From positions 470,001 to 534,000 of the forward strand of contig JAQPZY010001495.1 of assembly GCA_029931535.1 (NCBI GenBank): a stretch of 64,000 nt of DNA, in the 5' to 3' direction. The DNA comes from Margaritifera margaritifera (lineage: Eukaryota; Mollusca; Bivalvia; Unionida; Margaritiferidae). Below, piece by piece: positions 53,701 through 57,723 of this stretch (position 1 is its first letter; each line of letters begins with the position of its first letter). A program made the translations under genes and the position numbers. Under the pieces are notes generated by a model. It did no database searches. It had not been told where the DNA came from and was given only the letters and a program-made list of their open reading frames with translations.

Positions 53701-56700
53701 CAATTCATTAAGTCTGTTTCATATCTATCTTAATCAAAGCCCAATTCATTAGGTCTGTTTCATATCTATCATAATCAAAGTCCAATTCATTAAGTCTGTT
53801 TCATGTCTATCTTAATCAAAGTCCAATTCATTAAGTCTGTTTCATATCTATCTTAATCAAAGTCCAATTCATTAAGTCTGTTTCATATCTATCTTAAAGT
53901 CCAATTCATTAAGTCTGTTTCATATCTATCTTAATCAAAGTCCAGTTCATTAGGTCTGTTTCATATCTATCTTAATCAAAGTCCAATTCATTAGGTCTGT
54001 TTCATATCTATCTTAATCAAAGTCCAATTCATTAGGTCTGTTTCATATCTATCATAATCAAAGTCCAATTCATTCGGTCTGTTTCATATCTATCTTAAAG
54101 TCCAATTCATTAAGTCTGTTTCATATCTATCTTAATCAAAGTCCAATTCATTAAGTCTGTTTCATATCTATCTTAATCAAAGTCCAATTCATTAGGTCTG
54201 TTTCATGTCTATCTTAATCAAAGTCCAATTCATTAAGTCTGTTTCATATCTATCTTAATCAAAGTCCAATTCATTAGGTCTGTTTCATATCTATCTTAAT
54301 CAAAGTCCAATTCATTAAGTCTGTTTCATATCTATCTTAATCAAAGCCCAATTCATTAGGTCTGTTTCATATCTATCATAATCAAAGTCCAATTCATTAG
54401 GTCTGTTTCATATCTATCTTAATCAAAGTCCAATTCATTAGGTCTGTTTCATATCTATCTTAATCAAAGTCCAATTCATTAAGTCTGTTTCATATCTATC
54501 TTAATCAAAGTCCAATTCATTAGGTCTGTTTCATATCTATCTTAATCAAAGTCCAATTCATTAGGTCTGTTTCATATCTATCTTAATCAAAGTCCAATTC
54601 ATTAGGTCTGTTTCATATCTATCTTAATCAAAGTCCAATTCATTAAGTCTGTTTCATGTCTATCTTAATCAAAGTCCAATTCATTAGGTCTGTTTCATAT
54701 CTATCATAATTAAAGTCCAATTCATTAAGTCTGTTTCATGTTGTACATCTGGGTAACTATTTTAGCAATTTTTAGCTTATGTCAATTTTTAGCTCATGGT
54801 GGGAACTGCAATTTTTATTTGGTCCTGTACATTGATCCATGATTGGAAGTTTGTCACACAAAAAACATGACATAGATGCAATTTGGTAGGAATGTTTCTA
54901 TCCACATGTAGACGATCTTTAAAGATAGCGCTAAATATTTTCTTATGAATGCCCATGCAAAATTCTTTATTGAAGAGTCATCCATACTTTATCTCCATGT
55001 TTCTTTCTCATAAATTACAGTGGTGTGCAGAATGCATGTTTTTATGTTGTATGCACAAGGGATGATTCTAGTACAGAAAGACATTTGTGCTAGCCAGGTT
55101 CAGGATTAACTTTTGGCCTACAGTGTGCATGAACAACTATCTATTTTTTCATAATTCAGTTTTTATGCAGTTATGGAAATTTTCATAGGGAGTGATTTTG
55201 TGGGAAATTTGTCTATTTATAGTCCACTTTCCTCTTAATGAAAGTAATATCAGGGATGCAAGCGTCACCACCTAATATATGAAATATCTCTGATTTTTTT
55301 CTATTTAGGATCTTTTAGGGGTAAGAAATCGTGAGATTTAGGGATGTTCACACATTGCAAGGAGGGTAGTTTGGGTGTGATTCTCAAGATCCTGCTCCGA
55401 AGTTATCGAACCATGTTGAAAATGGGGAAGACATAGGGCAACATTGTTTGCTCTACAACTCTCATAATGTAGAGGAAGTTAGCATATATGTACATGTCTT
55501 TCATCTACATAGATAGACATTTATTTTTTATCACTATTAAAAAACCATGTGATGTCTGAAGCAGACAGGTGATGAAATTAACTGCTTCGGTGTGCTGGGG
55601 TAATGTACCTGAAATGGTTCTAAGTACACTAACTTTGCCTGTGCTTGAAACATAGAAATGAATTTTCACAGTGTAGGCATTACTAGAACACTTATGACAT
55701 TTAAAAATATCATAAAACTAAAATATTTCTTTCAGCTCATTTTGCTAAAAATAATTTACCTCAGGTTCATTAAGTGAAAATATCCATACAGAGCTAGCAA
55801 TCTTCTTTGAGATGCACATCAGCAGTAAGGCCTAACTCTCAATCCCAAATCACCCCCACCCTCCATCATTCAGATATTAAAATAAAGAAAATTGTAGGCT
55901 CTCTAAACTTCCCCTAGGATATATACATTTTTTTGTGTGAACCCACATTAGTGGAAAGCAAGACAGTCAATTTTCCAATGGCAGCTCAGCAGCAGTGCAA
56001 CAGTTTAAGGTTTTGGTAAAAGTTTTTCATTTGCATATGATTCCTAAACTCCTTGACTACTTATCATGAATCATTATGAAGCTAAGGTAATTCATTCTGC
56101 AACATGCTCGCTTGCTCCTTTTACTTTGGGGTCTTGGTCACAGTAAAAGAAAATGTGCATGAAGGTTTTTGGTTAAAATGTTCTCATTTGTCTATATTTC
56201 CAAAACCCCTTGATAGATTCTCATCATACTTGGCATGAATTATTATGAAGCTAAGAAAATTCATTCTACATCATACTTGCATGCCCTTTTGACAGTTGGG
56301 GTCAAGGTCACATAGATAATTTGCATTTAGGGTTTGGTTAAAGTGTTTTTGTTTGCTTATATTTCCTCAACCCCTCAATGGATTTTCTTCATATTTGATA
56401 TAAATCAGCAGAAACCTAATACAATTCATTCTACAACATTCTTTCTTGCCCCTTTGACCTTGGGGTCAATGTCACAGTCACAGAAAATTGCATTAAGGTT
56501 TTGGTTAAAGTTGATGAATTAGACTTTTTCAGTGCAAATCATGCTACCACAGTTTTGCAAACATTCCTTGATTTAGGCAAATTGAACTTTGTAGGCATGT
56601 TTTTCTTCATATTTAGGTGACATGATTTGTTTGTCACACTATTTCAATAATTTGTGTAGTTTTTAAAAGCTTTTGTTTACTTTCATGGACTAGAATTGTT

Positions 56701-57658
56701 TAGTGCAAAACTTGTTTGCATTAGTAATGGAAAAGAAAACTTGACCCAGGCAAATGAAATTTGATTTACATGATTTTATTCATATGTGGATAATGATTTT
56801 AGATTTTTATGCTATTTGAATAATATTTTGATTTTTATTTATAAGTATTTTTTAATTTTGGACTTTAATTTTTCTTATGAAACTTTATTAGCATGATTAA
56901 CCAGAAACCACAAAACCTCGGTAAATGAGGTTTGGAATGCATGTTTATGTGCATACATGTATGCAGATGACCCAATTAGATTTTTCTGCCATTTACAGGA
57001 TTTGCAATATTTATCATATTTGGGGCCTTTCTTTTGACCTTTTCATTTGCACTGGGGGCATATATGTTTTACAAACACAGATCTAGTTGTATTTTTTAAA
57101 TAAATTGTTCAGACTTTATGGCTGTTTTATTGTGATACTATGTTAGTATAATTATTATGTAAAAACAGCTTGACATAGGCATATGAGGCTTGGTGTTCAT
57201 GCTTATGTGCAAATGTAGATGACCTGATTATTATTTGTATGCCATTTAAATGATCTTTGTAAGCTTCGTGAGGTTTGGCAGCCATTTTGGACTTGGACTT
57301 TTTCTTTTTGTCTGGGCAATGTATTTTACAGACTTGAAAATAGTGCATGAAATTAATGTCGAGCATATCCATGTTCTTATATTGACCTCATTGAAATTGA
57401 TTATTCCCAATAATCAGCTAATGGCATCTCATTATCAGTGTTAGGGTATGCTTAGTAACACTTCTGCTACGTGCTTGTGGTTTATTTCATTGTTTAGAAA
57501 TTATAAACCAGATTAATAATAATAATAATAAGAAGAAGAAGAAGAAGAATAAGAAAATAATGTCTTTATTGATAGAGGGTACAACAGTTAGTTGAGTTCA
57601 ACTAATCTCCTTTGTGGCTCTGTTCTCACTCATATAAAGGCAAAGTATTCAATATGTA

Positions 57659-57723
<65 letters not shown>

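Noticed and set aside
53033..54740. CRISPR-like array of regular repeats
   Set aside because: No unique spacers; it is a head-to-tail minisatellite in an intron of a eukaryotic gene.
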